A program made the translations under genes and the position numbers. This document shows positions 62,231 through 64,000 of a DNA stretch of 64,000 nucleotides, in pieces. A model generated the notes under the pieces. That model was not told where the DNA came from and did no database searches. It saw nothing but the letters and a program-made list of their open reading frames with translations. The DNA lies in contig NZ_KB908319.1 in the NCBI RefSeq assembly GCF_000382385.1, positions 310,001-374,000 of the forward strand. Reading direction: 5' to 3'. How positions within the stretch are numbered: the stretch's first letter is position 1; every line of letters starts with the position of its first letter. The stretch is from Segatella maculosa DSM 19339 = JCM 15638. GTDB taxonomy: Bacteria > Bacteroidota > Bacteroidia > Bacteroidales > Bacteroidaceae.

Positions 62231-64000
62231 CCGCTATTCTCGATCAGGATATCATGTATCTTCCGGGCGTAGGGCCCAAGCGTAAGGAGATATTAAGCAA
62301 GGAACTCCATGTCAATACATGGCGCGATCTGCTCGAATGCTACCCTTATAAATATGTAGACCGCAGCAAATTGTATGCTATCGACGAGCTGAATGGCACG
62401 ATGCCTTTCGTACAAATCAAAGGAAAGATACTCAGTTTCGAAGAGTTTTCGGCTGGAACAAGGAAGAAAAGAGTCGTTGCTCACTTCACAGATGGGCGGG
62501 GAGTGGTCGACTTAGTGTGGTTCCGTGGGGCGCAATATGTCTACAAAACCTACACCATAAACACCGAATACATCGTCTTCGGCAAGCCCGTTGTCTTCGG
62601 AGGACGCTATCAATTCGCCCATCCGGAGATAGAAAAGGCAACCGATCTGCAGCTCAATGAGATGGGCATGCAGCCTTATTACTCCACAACGGAGCGGATG
62701 AAGAACAACGGAATGACGAGCCGTGCGATTGAAAAGCTCACGAAGACGCTCATCAACCGACTGCCCGAAGGTTCGTTTTCCGAGACACTTCCGCCCTTTA
62801 TCACGCGCCCTTTGCACCTTATCTCGCGCGAAGCAGCCTTCCGAGGCATTCATTATCCCAAGTCACTCGACGAACTTCAGCGAGCACAAGTACGTCTGAA
62901 GTTCGAGGAACTCTTCTATGTTCAGCTCAATATCCTGCGTTATGCCAGCGATCATCGGCGCAAATACCGCGGCTATGTCTTCCAACATGTGGGCCGATAT
63001 TTCAATGATTTCTACCATAACAACCTCACTTTTGAACTCACCGGCGCCCAAAAACGCGTCATGCATGAGCTGCGTGCCGACATGGCGAGCGGCAAACAGA
63101 TGAACCGTTTGCTGCAAGGCGACGTGGGATCCGGCAAAACCTTAGTGGCATTGATGACCATGTTAATTGCCATTGACAATGGTTTTCAGGCCTGTATCAT
63201 GGCACCTACCGAGATATTGGCCGAGCAACACTTCGCCACAATCAAGGAGTTTCTGAAGGGAATGGACGTCCGTGTGGAGCTACTCACGGGCATCGTGAAA
63301 GGCAAAAGACGCAAGGAAGTGCTCAAATCGCTGGCCAATGGCGACGTGAAAATACTCGTCGGAACGCACGCCGTCATTGAGGATACCGTGCAATTTGCCC
63401 GACTTGGTCTTGCAGTTGTAGATGAACAACATCGCTTCGGCGTTGCCCAACGCGCCCGACTTTGGGCAAAAAGCGACAATCCTCCACACATATTAGTGAT
63501 GACAGCGACCCCTATTCCTCGCACACTTGCCATGACTATCTATGGCGATCTCGATGTAAGTGTCATCGATGAGCTGCCACCCGGTCGCAAACCCATACAG
63601 ACTTTGCATAAGTATGACACCCAGACAACGAGCCTTTATAATGGTATTCGGCAGCAAATCCGGCAGGGACGGCAGGTCTACATCGTGTTTCCACTCATCA
63701 AAGAAAATGAAAAAAAAGATTTAAAAGACCTTGAAAAAGGATACGAATCCCTGTTGGAAATCTTCCCGGAGTTCCGCATCAGCAAGGTACATGGCAAGAT
63801 GAAGCCGGCCGAAAAGGAAGAAGAAATGCGCCGTTTCGTCAGCGGTGAGACGCAAATCCTTGTGGCTACGACCGTTATTGAGGTGGGGGTGAACGTGCCG
63901 AACGCCTCGGTCATGGTGATACTCGACGCACAACGCTTCGGACTTTCACAGCTTCACCAGCTCCGGGGCCGCGTGGGAAGGGGCGCAAAACAGTCCTATT
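62227..64000 (+). CDS. recG: ATP-dependent DNA helicase RecG (5' part only)
   Basis: Branch-migrating helicase that regresses stalled forks. About 591 of the usual 690-700 residues are in the window. The N-terminal wedge/OB part has LPGVGPKRKEIL (about 13-24) and FTDGRGVVDLVWF; helicase motifs are Walker A GDVGSGKT, AVVDEQHRFGV (DEQH box), TATPIPRTLAM, then VATTVIEVGVNVPNA and QLHQLRGRVGRG. Start ATG 62227 overlaps the ispD stop. Confidence 0.97.
   Translation, partial: MTAILDQDIMYLPGVGPKRKEILSKELHVNTWRDLLECYPYKYVDRSKLYAIDELNGTMPFVQIKGKILSFEEFSAGTRKKRVVAHFTDGRGVVDLVWFRGAQYVYKTYTINTEYIVFGKPVVFGGRYQFAHPEIEKATDLQLNEMGMQPYYSTTERMKNNGMTSRAIEKLTKTLINRLPEGSFSETLPPFITRPLHLISREAAFRGIHYPKSLDELQRAQVRLKFEELFYVQLNILRYASDHRRKYRGYVFQHVGRYFNDFYHNNLTFELTGAQKRVMHELRADMASGKQMNRLLQGDVGSGKTLVALMTMLIAIDNGFQACIMAPTEILAEQHFATIKEFLKGMDVRVELLTGIVKGKRRKEVLKSLANGDVKILVGTHAVIEDTVQFARLGLAVVDEQHRFGVAQRARLWAKSDNPPHILVMTATPIPRTLAMTIYGDLDVSVIDELPPGRKPIQTLHKYDTQTTSLYNGIRQQIRQGRQVYIVFPLIKENEKKDLKDLEKGYESLLEIFPEFRISKVHGKMKPAEKEEEMRRFVSGETQILVATTVIEVGVNVPNASVMVILDAQRFGLSQLHQLRGRVGRGAKQSY

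Overview
This 64 kb window looks like chromosome from a Bacteroidales bacterium, most probably Prevotella or a close relative. The reasons are the Bacteroidetes-type promoters (TTTG, about 20 bp, TAnnTTTG) in front of many genes, a SusC/SusD pair, OstA/LptD-type envelope genes, a flavodoxin/DUF2023 pair, an imelysin/di-heme cytochrome operon and a DUF4876/DUF6850 TonB-receptor operon. I found no phage, transposase, integrase or CRISPR array.

Layout. 1-3.4 kb: SusD (cut by the window edge) and SusC, minus strand. 3.4-4.4 kb: repeats and tRNA-Val. 4.4-6.7 kb: ECF sigma factor, membrane-anchored partner (probable anti-sigma), secreted protein, outer-membrane barrel. 7-10.3 kb: rplM-rpsI-(repeat gap)-rpsB-tsf. 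11.1-14.2 kb: LptD-like protein plus a small conserved protein. 14.3-16.6 kb: carboxyltransferase and HD hydrolase. 16.8-17.7 kb: lipoprotein. 18.5 kb: second tRNA-Val, inverted relative to the first. 18.9-27.1 kb: tight operon guaB, PPIC foldase, SurA-like foldase, OstA/LptA-like protein, small membrane protein, mutL. 27.2-28.1 kb: CvfB-like RNA-binding protein. 29-29.9 kb: DUF2023 and flavodoxin, diverging from a porin, imelysin, di-heme oxidoreductase and cytochrome c assembly (CcsBA) operon at 30.2-37 kb. 37.1-38.2 kb: alanine dehydrogenase. 38.8-45 kb: HMA metal-binding protein, DUF4876 lipoprotein, TonB receptor, DUF6850 barrel. 45.7-49.5 kb: phosphoesterase, Crp/Fnr regulator, RluA pseudouridine synthase, cupin. 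49.6-52.8 kb: pflB-pflA. 53.6-60.1 kb: MacAB-like ABC export genes and an ABC half-transporter. 60.1-64 kb: nadK diverging from a DJ-1 protein, ispD and recG (cut by the window end).

The strongest new signal is regulatory. Three promoters, for flavodoxin, the porin-imelysin-cytochrome operon and the HMA-TonB operon, carry nearly the same 13-bp sequence (T/C)TTTTAGGTATTG, always exactly 20 bp upstream of the TAnnTTTG element. All three drive iron- or metal-type genes, so this looks like an unrecognised metal-responsive regulon. The imelysin gene of that regulon has no start codon or signal peptide of its own: its mature sequence begins in frame directly after the porin stop codon.

The second theme is intergenic repeat architecture. 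There are six arrays of exactly four 22-bp units, most joined to a palindromic REP-like element; a separate ten-unit 22-bp array inside the cytochrome operon; a 17-unit 41-bp array between pflA and the efflux genes that continues into GC-rich 41-bp units; and 44-bp repeats elsewhere. Periods of 20.5-22 bp are close to two helical turns. These repeats generate several long spurious open frames. All family assignments are from sequence recognition without database searches.
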